A DNA stretch of 64,000 nt, taken from assembly GCA_012931725.1 (NCBI GenBank), contig CM022951.1:25454752-25518751 (forward strand), written 5' to 3'. Positions 1-11,700 of this stretch are shown here, piece after piece. The position numbers and the translations under genes are program-made. How positions within the stretch are numbered: position 1 is the stretch's first letter; the number at the start of each line of letters is the position of its first letter. Under the pieces are notes generated by a model that was not told the DNA's origin, searched no databases, and saw only the letters and a program-made list of their open reading frames with translations. This stretch comes from Litsea cubeba (Eukaryota > Streptophyta > Magnoliopsida > Laurales > Lauraceae).

Positions 1-3000
1 CCTATTTGCGTGCCGTTTGTTCTTATGAGTCACTCTACCCTCAAGCGAAGTGCTCGTGCCGATTTCCGATTTTTGGAGGGGCCGTCTCACGTTCCGGACC
101 CCCGGCGGGCCGTCTTGGAGCCTAAGTGTTGGAGAATCATATATTTTCGCTCGTAACTCTCTAATCGGGAGTCCTATTCGCTTGCCGTCAGTTCCTACGA
201 GTCACTCTACCCTCGAACGAAGTGCTCGTGCCGGCTTCCGATTTTTGGAGGGGCGGTTTCACATTCCGGACCCCGGCGCTCCGTTTTGGAGCCTAAGTGT
301 TGGAGAATCTTTTGTTTTCGCTAGGAACTCTCTAACCGGGAGTCCTATTTGCGAGCTGGCAGTTCCTACGAGTCACTCTACCTTCGAGCGAAGTGCTCGT
401 GCTGGTTTTCGAATTTTGGAGGGACCGTTTCACATTCCGGACCCCGGTGGGCCGTTTTGGAGCCTACATGTTGGAGAATCTTATGTTTTCGCTCGTAACT
501 CTCTAACCGGGAGTCCTATTTGCGAGATGCCAGTCCCTACGAGTCACTCTACCCTCGAGCGAAGTGCTCGTGTCGGTTTTTGATTTATGTAGGGGCCGTT
601 TCCCGTTCCGGACATCCGGCGGGCCGTTTTGGAGCCTAAGTGTTGGAGAATCCTATGATTTTGCTCGTAACTCTCTAACCGGGAGTCCTATTTGAGTGGC
701 GTCAGTTCCTAGGAGTCACTCTACCCTCGAGCGAAGTGCGCGTGCTGGTCTTTGATTTTTGGAGGGTCCGTTTCCCTTTCCGGACCCCTGGCGGGCCGTT
801 TTGGAGCTTAAGTTATGGAAAATCCTATGTTTTCGGTTGTAACTCTCTAACCGGGAGTCCTAGTTGCATGCCGTCAGTTCCTACGAGTGACTCTACCCTC
901 GAACGAAGTGCTCGTGCCGGTTTCTGATTTATGGAGGGGCCGTTTCACATTCCGGACCCCCGGCGGGACATTTTGCAGCCAAAGTGTTGGAGAATCATAT
1001 GTTTTCGCTCGTAACTCTCTAACCGGGAGTCCTATTTGCGTGCCGTCAGTTCCTACGAGTCACTCTACCCTGAGCGAAGTGCTCGTGCCCGTTTTTGATT
1101 TATGGGGGGGCCGTTTCCCGTTCCGGACCCCCGGCGAGCCGTTTTGGAGCCTAAGCGTTGGAGAATCATAGGTTTTCGCCCGTAACTCTCTAACCGGGAG
1201 TCCTATTTGCGTGCCGTCAGTTCCTAGGAGTCACTCTACCCTCGAGCGAAGTGCTCGTTCTAGTTTCCGGTTTTTGGAGGGGCCGTTTACTGTTCCGGAC
1301 CCCCCGCGGGCCATTTTGGAGAGTAGGTGTTTGAGAATCATGTGTTTTCGCTCGTAACTCTCTAATCGGGAGTCCTCTTTCTGAGCCGTCAATTCCTTCG
1401 ATTCACTCTACCCTCGAGCAAAGTGTTCGTGCCGGTTTCTAATTTTTCTAGGGGCCGTTTCCCGTTCCGGACCCCCGGCGGGCCGTTTTGGAGCCTAAGT
1501 GTTGGAGAATCCTATGATTTCGCTAGCAACTCTCTAACCGGGAGTCCTATTTGCGTGCCGTCAATTCCTAAGAGTCACTCTACCCTCGAGCGAACTGCTC
1601 GTGTTGGTTTCCGATTTTTGGAGGGGCCGTTTCCCATTCCGGACCCCCGGCGGGCCGTTTTGGAGCCTAAGTGTTGGAGAATCATGTGTTTCGCTCGTAA
1701 CTCTCTAACCGAGAGTCCTATTTGCGTGCATTCAGTTCCTACGAGTCACTCTACCCTCGAACAAAGTGCTCGTGCCGGTTTTCAATTTTTGGAGTCCCCG
1801 TTTCCCCTTCGGATCCCTGGCGGGCCATTTTGGAGCCAAATAGTTGGAAAATCCTATGTTTTCGGTCGTAACTCTCTAACCGGGAGTCCTATTTGCTTTG
1901 CGTCAGTTCTTACGAGTCACACTACCCTCGAGCGAAGTGCTCGTGCCAGTTTTCGATTTTTGGAGGGGCCGTTTCAAGTTCCAGACCCCCGGCGGGCCGT
2001 TTTGGAGCCTAAGTGTTGGAGAATCATATATTTTCGCTCGTAACTCTCTAACCGGGAGTCTTATTTGCGTGCAGTCAGTTCCTACGAGTCACTCAACCCT
2101 CGAACGAAGTGCTCATGCCAGTTTTTGATTTTTCCAGGGGCCGATTCACGTTCCGAGCCTAAGTGCTGGAGATTCTTGTGTTTTCGCTCGTAACTCTCTA
2201 ACCGGGAGTGCTTTTTGCGAGCCGTCAGTTCCTACGAGTCACTCTACCATCGAGCAAAGTGCTCGTGCCGGTTTCCGATTTATAGAGGGTCCGTTTCCCG
2301 TTTCGGACCCCCGACGGGCCGTTTTGGAGCATAAGTGTTGGAGAATCTTGTGTTTTCGCACCTAACTCTCTAGCCGGGAGTCTTCTTTGCGAGCCGTCAT
2401 TTCCTACGAGTCACTCTACCCTCGAGCAAAGTGCTCGTGCCGGTTTCCAATTTATGGAGGGTTCATTTCCCGTTCCGGACCCCCGGCCGACCGTTTTGCA
2501 GCCTAAGTGTTAGAGAATCCTATTTTTTCGCTCGTAACTCTCTAACCGGGAGTCCTATTTGCGTGCCGTCAGTTCCTACGAGTCACTCTACCCTCGAGCA
2601 AAGTGGTCGTGCCGGTTTCCGATTTATGGAGGGGGCGTTTCACATTCCGGACCCCCGGCGGGACATTTCGGAGCCTAAGTGACGGGGAATCATATGTTTT
2701 CGCTCGTAACTGTCTAACCGGGAGTCCTATTTGTGTGCCGTCAGTTCCTACGAGTCACTCTACCCTCGAGTGAAGATCTCATGCCGGTTTCCGATTTATG
2801 GAGGGGCCGTTTCCCATTCCAGACCCCCGGCGGGCCGCTTTGGAGCCTAAGTGTTGGAGAATCCTATTTTTTCGCTCGTAACTGTCTTATCGGGGGTCCT
2901 CTTTGCGAGCCGTCAGTTCCTACGACTCACTCTACCCTCGAGCGAAGCTGCTCGTGCCGGTTTCCGATTTTTGGAGGGACCGTTTTACATTCCGGAGCCC

Positions 3001-6000
3001 CGACGGGCCATTTTGGAGCCTAAGTGTTGGACAATCCTATGTTTTCGCTCGTAACTCTCTAACCGGGAGTCCTATTTGCATGCCGTCAGTTCCTACGAGT
3101 GACTCTACCCTCGGGCGAAGTACCCGTGCCGGTTTCTGAGTTTTGGAGGGACCGTTTAACGTTCCGGACCCCCGGCGGGCCGTTTTGGAGCCTAAGTTCT
3201 GGAGAATCCTATGTTTTCGCTCGTAATTCCCTAACCGGGAGTCGTATTCGCGTGCCGTTAGTTCCTATGAGTCACTCTACCCTCGAGCAAAGTTCCAGTG
3301 CCGGTCTCCGATTTATGGAGGGGCTGTTTCACGTTCTGGACCCCCGGCGGGCCGTTTTGGAGCATAAGTGTTGGAGAATCCTGTGTTTTCACTCGTAACT
3401 CTCTAACCAGGGGTCCTATTTGCGTGCCGTCAGTTCCTACGAGTCACTCTACCCTCGAGCAAAGTGGTCGTGCCGGTTTCCGAATTATGGAGGGTCCGTT
3501 TCCCATTCCGGACCCCCGGCCGGCCATTTTGGAGCCTAAGTGTTGGAGAATCCTGTTTTTTCGCTCGCAATTGTCTAACCGGGAGTCCTCTTTGCAATCC
3601 GTCAGTTCCTACGAGTCACTCTACCCTCGAGCGAAGTGCTCGTGTTGGTTTCCGATTTTTGGAGGGGCCGTTTCCAGATCCGGACACCCGGAGGGCCGTT
3701 TGGGAGCCTAAGAGTTGGAAAATCCTATGTTTCGGTCGTAACTCTCTAACCGGGAGTCCTATTTGCATGCCGTTAGTTATTACGAGTCACTCTACCCTCA
3801 AGCGAAGTGCTCGTGCCGGTTTCCGATTTTTGGAGGGACCGTTTCACATTCCGGACCCCCGGTGGGCCGTTTTGGAGCATACGTGTTGGAGAATCTTATG
3901 TTTTCGCTCGTAACTCTCTAACCGGGAGTCCTATTTGCGAGCTGCCGGTCCCTAACAGTCACTCTACCCTCGAGCGATGTGCTCGTGTCGGTTTTCGATT
4001 TCTGTATGAGCCGTTTACCGTTCCGGACCCCCGGCGGGCCGTTTTGGAGAATCCTATGATTTCGCTCGTAACTCTCTAACCGGGAGTCCTATTTGAGTGC
4101 CGTCAGTTCCTAGGTGTCACTCTACCCTCGAGCGAAGTGCTCGTGCTGGTCTCTGATTTTTGGAGGGGCCGTTTCCCATTCCGGACCCCCAGCGGGCCGT
4201 TTTGGAGCCTAAGTTCTGGAAAATCCTATGTTTTCGGTCGTAACTCTCTAACCGGGAGTCCTATTTGCGTGCCGTCAGTTCGTACGAGTGACTCTACCAT
4301 CGAACGAAGTGCTCGTGCCGGTTTCCGATTTATGGAGGGGCCGTTTTACATTCCGGACCCCCGGCTGGACATTTCGGAGCCTAAGTGATGGAGAATCATA
4401 TGTTTTAGCTCGTAACTCTCTAACCGGGAGTCCTATTTGTGTACCGTCAGTTTCTATGCGTCACTCTACCCTCGAGCGAAGAGCTCATGCTGGTTTCCGA
4501 TTTATGGAGGGGCCGTTTCCCGTTCCGGACCCCCGGCGGACCGTTTTGGAGCCTAAGTGTTGGAGAATCCTGTTTTTTCGCTCGTAACTGTCTAACTGGG
4601 AGTCCTCTTTGTGAGCCGTCAATTCCTACGAGTCACTGTACCCTCGAACGAAGTGGTCGTGCCGGTTTCCGGTTTTTGGAGTGGCCGTTTCACGTTCCGG
4701 AGCTCCGACGGGGCATTTTGGAGCCTAAGTGTTGGAGAATCCTATGTTTTCGCTCGTAACTCTCTAACCGGGAGTCCTATTTGCGTGCCGTCAGTTCCTA
4801 CGAGTGACTCTACCGTCGAGCGAAGTGCCCGTGCTGGTTTCCGAGTTTTGGAGGGACCGTTTAACGTTCCGGACACCCAGCGGGCCGTTTTGGAGCCTAA
4901 GTTCTGGAGAATCCTATGTTTTCGCTCGTAACTCTCTAACCGGGAGTCCTATTCGCGTGCCGTCAGTTCCTACGAGTCACTCTACCCTCGAGCGAAGTTC
5001 TCGTGCCGGTCTCCGATTTATGGAGGGGCCGTTTCACGTTCCGGACCCCCGGCGGGCCATTTTGGAGCCTAAGTATTTGAGAATCATATGTTTTCGCTCG
5101 TAACTCTCTAACCGGGGGTCCTATTTGTGTGTCGTCAGTTCCTACGAGTCATTCTACCCTCGAGCGAATTGCTCGTGCCGGTTTCAAATTTATGGAGGGG
5201 CCGTTTCGCATTCCGGACTCCCGGCGGGCCATTTTGGATCCTAAGTGTTGGAGAATCCTATATTTTTGCTCGTAACTCTCTAACCGGGAGTCCTATTTAC
5301 GTGCAGTCAGTTCCTACGAGTCACTCTACCCTCGAACGAAGTGCTCGTGCTAGTTTTTGATTTTTGCAGGGGCTGTTTCACGTTTCCGAACCCTGACGGT
5401 CCGTTTTAGAGCCTAATTGTTGGAGATTCTTTTGTTTTCACTCGTAACTCTCGAACCGGGATTCCTCTTTGCGAGCCGTCAGTTCCTACGTGTCACTCTA
5501 CCCTCGAGCAAAGTGCTCGTGTCAGTTTCCGATTTATGGAGGGTCCGTTTCCCTTTCCGGACCCCCGGCGGGCCATTTTGGAGCATAAGTGTTGGAGAAT
5601 CCTGTGTTTTCGCTCGTAACTCTCTAACCGGGAGTCCTCTTTGCGAGCCGTCAGTTCCTACGAGTCACTCTACCCTCGAGCAAAGTGGTCGTGCCGGTTT
5701 CCGAATTATGGAGGGTCCATTTCCCGTTTCGGACCCCCAGCCGGCCATTTTGGAGCCTAAGTGTTGGAGAATCCTATTTTTTCGCTCGTAATTGTCTAAC
5801 CGAGAGTCCTCTTTGCGAGCCGTCTGTTCCTACGAGCCACTCTACCCTCGAGCGAAGTGCTCGTACCGGTTTCCGATTTTTAGAGGGGCGGTTTCATATT
5901 CTGGACCTCGGCGGGCCGTTTTGGAGCCAAAGTGTTGGAGAGTCTTATGTTTTCGCAAATGACTCTCTAACTGGGAGTCCTATTTGCGAGCTGGCAGTTC

Positions 6001-7404
6001 CTACGAGTCACTCTACCCTCGAGAGAAGTGCTCGTGCCGGTTTTCGATTTTTAGAGGGACCGTTTCACATTCCGGACCCCCGGTGGGCCGTTTTGGAGCC
6101 TACGTGTTGGAGAATCTTATGTTTTCGCTCGTAACTCTCTAACCGGGAGTCCTATTTGCGAGCTGCCGGTCCCTACGAGTCACTCTACCCTCGAGCGAAG
6201 TGCTCGTGTCGGTTTTCGATTTTTGTAGGGGCCGTTTCCCGTTCCGGACCCCCGGCGGGCCGTTTTGGAGCCTAAGTGTTGGAGAATCCTATGATTTCGC
6301 TCGTAACTCTCTAACCGGGAGTCCTATTTGAGTGCCGTCAGTTTACTAGGAGTCACTCTACCATCGAGTGAAGTGCTCGTGCTGGTCTTCGATTTTTGGA
6401 GGGGTCGTTTCCCATTCCGGACCCCCGACGGGCCGTTTTGGAGCCTAAGTTCTGGAAAATCCTATGTTTTCGGTCGTAACTCTCTAACCGGGAGTCCTAG
6501 TTGCATGCCGTCAGTTCCTACGAGTGACTCTACCATCAATCGAAGTGCTCGTGCCGGTTTCCGATTTATAGCGGGGCCGTTTCACATTCCGGACCCCCGG
6601 CGGGACATTTTGGAGCCTAAGTGATGGAGAATCATATGTTTTCGCTCGTAACTATCTAACCGAGAGTCCTATTTGCGTGCCGTCGGTTCCTACGAGTCAC
6701 TCTATCCTCGAGCGAAGTGATCGTGCCGGTTTCCGATTTATGGAGGGGCCGTTTCACATTCCGGAACCCCGGCAGGACATTTCGGAACCTAAGTGATGGA
6801 GAATCATATGTTTTCGCTCGTAACTCTCTAACCAGGAGTCCTATTTGGGTGCCGTCAGTTCATATGCGTCACTCTACCCTCGAGCGAAGAGCTCGTACCG
6901 GTTTCGGATTTATGGAGGGGCCGTTTCACGTTCCGGACCCCCGGCGGGCCGTTTTGGAGCCTAAGTGTTGGAGAATCCTATTTTTTCGCTCCTAACTGTC
7001 TAACCGGGAGTCCTCTTTGCGAGCCGTCAGTTCCTACGAGTCACTCTACCCTCGAGCGAAGTGGTCGTGCCGGTTTCCGATTTTTGGAGTGGCCGTTTCA
7101 TGTTCCGGAGCCCCGACGGGCCATTTTGGAGCCTAAGTGCTGGAGAACCCTATGTTTTCGCTCGTAACTCTCTAACCGGGAGTCCTATTTGTGTGCCGTC
7201 AGTTCCTACGAGTGACTCTGCCCTCGAGCGAAGTACCCGTGCCGGTTTCCGAGTTTTGGAGGGACCGTTTAATGTTCCGGACCCCCGGTTGGCCGTTTTG
7301 GAGCCTAAGTTCTGGAGAATCCTATGTTTTCGCTCGTAACTCTCTAACCGGGAGTCCTATTTGCGTGCCGTCAATTCCTACGAGTCACTTTACCCTCGAG
7401 CGAA

Positions 7405-9627
7405 GTTCCCGTGGCGGTTTCCGATTTTTGGACGGACCGTTTCACATTCCGGACCCCCGGTAGGCCGTTTTGGAGCCTAAGTGTTGGAGAATCTAATGTT
7501 TTCGCTCGTAACTCTCTAACCGGGAGTCCTATTTGCGAGCTGGCGGTCCCTAAGAGTCACTCTACCCTCGAGCGAAGTGCTCGTGTCGGTTTTCGATTTT
7601 TGAATGGGCCGTTTACCGTTCGGGTCCCCTGGCGGGCCGTTTAGGAGCCTAAGTGTTGGAGAATCCTATGATTTCGCTCGTAACTCTCTAACCGGGAGTC
7701 CTATTTGAGTGACGTCAGTTCCTAGGAGTCACTCTACCCTCGAGCGAAGTGCTCGTGCTGGTCTCCGATTTTTGGAGGGGCCGTTTCCCATTCCGGACCC
7801 CCGGCGGGCCGTTTTGGAGCCTAAGTTCAGGAAAATCCTATGTTTTCGGTCGTAACTCTCTAACCGGGAGTCCTAGTTGCGTGCCGTCAGTTCCTACGAG
7901 TGACTCTACCATCGAGCGAAGTGCTCGTGCTGGTCTCCGATTTTTGGAGGGGCCGTTTCCCATTCCGGACCCCCGGCAGGCCGTTTTGGAGCCTAAGTTC
8001 AGGAAAATCCTATGTTTTCGGTCGTAACTCTCTAACCGGGAGTCCTAGTTGCGTGCCGTCAGTTCCTACGAGTGAATCTACCATCGAGCGAAGTGCTCGT
8101 GCCGGTTTCCGATTTATGGAGGGGCCGTTTCACATTCCGGACCCCCGACGGGACATTTTGGAGCCTAAGTGATGGAGAATCATATGTTTTCGCTCGTAAC
8201 TATCTAACCGGGAGTCTTATTTGCGTGCCGTCAGTTCCTACGAGTCACTCTATCATCGAGCGAAGTGATCGTGCCGGTTTCCGATTTATGGAGGGGCCGT
8301 TTCACATTCCGGACCCCCGGCAGGACATTTCGGAGCCTAAGTGATGGAGAATCATATGTTTTCGCTCGTAACTCTCTAACCGGGAGTCCTATTTGCGTGC
8401 CGTCAGTTCCTATGCGTCACTCTTCCCTCGAGCGAAGAGCTCGTACCGGTTTCGAATTTATGGAGGGGCCGTTTCACGTTCCGGACCCCCGGCGGGCCGT
8501 TTTGGAGCCTAAGTGTTGGAGAATCCTATTTTTTCGCTCCTAACTGTCTAACCGGGAGTCCTCTTTGCGAGCCGTCAGTTCCTACGAGTCACTCTACCCT
8601 CGAGCGAAGTGGTCGTGCCGGTTTCCGATTTTTGGAGTGGCCGTTTCTTGTTCCGGAGCCCCGACGGGCCATTTTGGAGCCTAAGTGCTGGAGAACCCTA
8701 TGTTTTCGCTCGTAACTCTCTAACCGGGAGTCCTATTTGTGTGCCGTCAGTTCCTACGAGTGACTCTACCCTCGAGCGAAGTACCCGTGCCAGTTTCCGA
8801 GTTTTGGAGGGACCGTTTAATGTTCCGGACCCCCGGCTGGCCGTTTTGGAGCCTAAGTTCTGGAGAATCCTATGTTTTCGCTCGTAACTCTCTAACCGGG
8901 AGTCCTATTCGCGTGCCGTCAGTTCCTACGAGTCACTTTACCCTCGAGCGAAGTTCCCGTGCCGGTCTCCAATTTATGGAGGGGCTGTTTCACGTTCCGG
9001 ACCCCCGGCGGGCCGTTTTGGAGCCTAAGTGTTGGAGAATCATATGTTTTCGCTCGTAACTCTCTAACCGAGGGTCCTATTTGCGTGTCGTCAGTTCCTA
9101 CGAGTCACTCTACCCTCGAGCGAAGTGCTCGTGCCGGTTTCAAATTTATGGAGGGGCCGTTTCACATTCCGGCCTCCTGGCTGGCCGTTTTGGAGCCTAA
9201 GTGTTGGAGAATCCTATATTTTCGCTCGTAACTCTCTAACCGGGAGTCATATTTGCGGACTGTCACTCTACTATCGAGCGAAGTGCTCGTGCCGGTTTCA
9301 AATTTATGGAGGGGCCGTTTCCCATTCCGGACTCTCGGCCGGCCGTTTTGGAGCCTAAGTGTTGGAGAATCCTATATTTTCGCTCGTAACTCTCTAACCG
9401 GGAGTCCTATTTGCGTGCAGTCTGTTCCTACGAGTCACTCTACCCTCGAACGAAGTGCTCGTGCTAGTTTTCGATTTTTGCAGGGGCTGATTCACGTTCC
9501 CGAACCCCGACGGTCCCTTTGGAGCTAAGTGTTGGAGATTCTTGTGTTTTCGCTCGTAACTCTCTAACCGGGAGTCCTCTTTGCGAGCCGTCAGTTCCTA
9601 TGAGTCACTCTACCCTCGAGCGAAGTG
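7405..9627. repeat. Higher-order repeat copy 1 (partial)
   Basis: This run of about 13 monomers matches 19370-21592 monomer by monomer at a constant offset of 11965 bp, including shared odd variants such as the short monomer near 9250 and the 'GCAGGGGCT' monomer near 9480. Subtracting the 9574 bp added by Copia-1 and its target duplication leaves about 2391 bp. That is the spacing between the two copies right of the insertion. Left of about 7400 the variant order changes abruptly, so the copy is incomplete. Confidence 0.8.
9623..9627. other. Copia-1 target site duplication, left
   Basis: AAGTG immediately left of the LTR. It is repeated immediately right of the other LTR at 19197-19201 and lies inside the monomer dyad CGAGCGAAGTGCTCG. 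Confidence 0.93.
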
Positions 9628-11686
9628 TGAAAGAAATCGCGATTCAGATCTGAAACTTCTCATAAAGAGACTACTATGGCTGATGCAAAGCATGACAGAT
9701 TTTTCAAAATCTGATTTCTGCACTATGCAGCGGAAATCAGCCATAAAGAATCGCATAGAAACTCCATTAAATCATGACCAACAAGTGTATAATTAAAGGA
9801 GAATGAAGAAGACTCATACCTCAAAGATTTGTAGACTTCAAACCTCTGAAAAAATAGATCCAAAGGCCCGAACTCAGACTTGCAATTTGCAAACAAGTTG
9901 CTGGAATTTTCTGCACTAGTATTGCCTTTGATCTTCTCCTCTATCTCACTTCCAAATCTGATTGGCTAAGATGGTGGGATCTTAATCTATGAATTAAGAA
10001 GTATTTCTCCAAGGGAAAATCTCAGACCTTAAGCCTTCTTCAATCAAGAAGAGAAGCAACCAAGGGCTGGACGTGTGGGGCACTCTTAGGATACTTGCAA
10101 AGTGTTTCACAAAGTGTGTTGGACGTGTGCAACCTTTGTAATTCTCCTTGTTATGGTGTAGGACGTCCAAGGGAAGGCTCTCTCCCTTTTATAGAAACTT
10201 AGGAAACCTTTCCTAGAAGTTTATCTTTCCTAATTCTTATGGATGTCCAAGAAAGACTTACTTCCTTTAAGAAACACTCCAATTAGAAAAAGGAAACTAA
10301 AAGGAACTTTCCATACAATTAGTAATACTAGTTGTAGAACACTTACTAATTTTAAGTTCCTAATCCAAAAAGGAAACTAACTCATAGGAATACTAATCCA
10401 AAGAGGAGTCCAACTTTCCAAGTAGAGTCCTACTCAAAGTTGGAAACCTTACCCATGGAAATCCTATTATGGACATCCCACATATCAATGCACACCATGG
10501 CCCACATACAATTTATCTAGAGTTAAATTCATGTATGCCATCAAAGGCCTATTTGAATTCAAACTCAAAATTATTTTTCCACTAAAATAATTCATCCTTA
10601 TGTTATCTAAACATCTTAGGAAACCATGCCAATCTTGGTAAGTGACTAGAGAAGGGACCAAAAGACATATTTGCCATTGGCTCCCAAAATGACCAAAATG
10701 TCCATGCTAAACCCATAGCAACATAAAGACCATTTTAACCTTAACTCATTCCACTAGAGAGTTATGGTTGAACTCCAAGGACAAATATATATTATAATAA
10801 GCTCGTCATAAAATGACGGTTGTCTTCGACCTACTAAGTGTAATGACCTGAATGCCCCTCTATGTAACATCTATAATCGAGTCAGGTTATCATATGTACT
10901 ATCAACCTTCCCGATTACATCTAAACCTTAGAACTTCATATCCTTAAACATAATCATCATTCGAATATCATTCTCTTGATCCAGGGAGCGACCCACAAGT
11001 TCAATATCCATATGGAACATCCATATACTAAGATCTTAGATTTTGATGATTAATCGGATAATTCTAAGGGGACGATTATTCCATCATCAGATGGCATAGA
11101 TTCTATATTGCATCTGCACGTCCCAACTGATCAAGTCCGAGTACCCAAAACACAGAGCTGTTGACCCATGAATAGAATCTCACCCATAGTGAATTAAAGC
11201 ACAAGAACTTGACTTCGTCAGTTCATCCACAAATGCTCAAGATTAAGAGCACCGGTTACTTAGTAGCATGAGGTGACTTGATCTCTTTTCTGTGATAGTA
11301 CTATTTTAGAGATCACACCTACAACGGTCATGTTCAATGCATGACACATGCACTAATGAGATAGATCCGGGAAAGCCCTCCCGTGACTTAGGTATGTCAC
11401 CCTATATAGGAGAGTATCTCATTATAACTTCTACCAAGATGAAGTGCCCAGCTCCATCTTTCAGTTATGAACAAATATGATGTTTCCAGTTGTCCATGAA
11501 TTAGACCTATCTGTGTGTAGACACTACACACCTAATTCATTTACTAGAAACAATGGGCCTTACACAACCATACATATATACATGTTTAAGCATAAAAGGG
11601 TCTTTCAATTAAATAACCAGTAAATATCCAGTAACAAAAGATGAGAATGCAACTAGTGGGCTTTAGGGCATACACCAATCCCAACA
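9628..11686 (-). repeat. Copia-1 3' LTR (left copy)
   Basis: 2059 bp beginning TGAAAGAAATCGCG and ending CCCAACA on the plus strand. A minus-strand TATA motif (CTATAAAAGGG) lies at 10184-10194. It matches 17138-19196 except for about six single-base differences. Confidence 0.97.
10184..10194 (-). promoter_or_regulatory. Copia-1 LTR TATA box (left copy)
   Basis: On the minus strand this reads CTATAAAAGGG, a good plant TATA motif. The same motif is in the other LTR at 17694-17704, which is the copy that would drive the element's transcript. Confidence 0.6.
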
Positions 11687-11700
11687 AACTCCCACTTGCA
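11687..11700 (-). other. Copia-1 polypurine tract
   Basis: Read on the minus strand, the bases directly before the 3' LTR are GCAAGTGGGAGTT, the usual copia purine-rich primer for plus-strand DNA synthesis. It lies 3 nt downstream of the pol stop codon at 11703-11701. Confidence 0.85.

Larger units (their letters stand above)
1..9627. repeat. 172-bp satellite array, left block
   Basis: About 56 head-to-tail monomers of 171-172 bp fill this block without a gap. Landmarks recur once per monomer: a 'CTCTCTAACCGGGAGTCCT' box, a 'GGACCCCCGGCGGGCCG' GC-rich box and a 'CGAGCGAAGTGCTCG' dyad. Monomers differ mainly by scattered substitutions and small indels in the C run or near 'GGAGCCTAAG'. Because 172 leaves remainder 1 on division by 3, the plus strand reads through one monomer in one frame and the next in another. 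This yields many 80-100 codon open stretches with repetitive predicted peptides, which I regard as accidental. The array continues after the Copia-1 insertion. A 172-bp unit is nucleosome-sized and typical of plant centromeric, pericentromeric or subtelomeric satellites, but nothing here settles the chromosomal location. Confidence 0.97.

Noticed and set aside
1..9627. CENP-B-box-like sequence around TTTCGCTCG...ACCGGGA
   Set aside because: The spacing and the required internal A of NTTCGNNNNANNCGGGN are not met.
1..9627. CRISPR-like regular repeats
   Set aside because: There is no repeat/spacer alternation; whole monomers are homologous, in a eukaryotic context.
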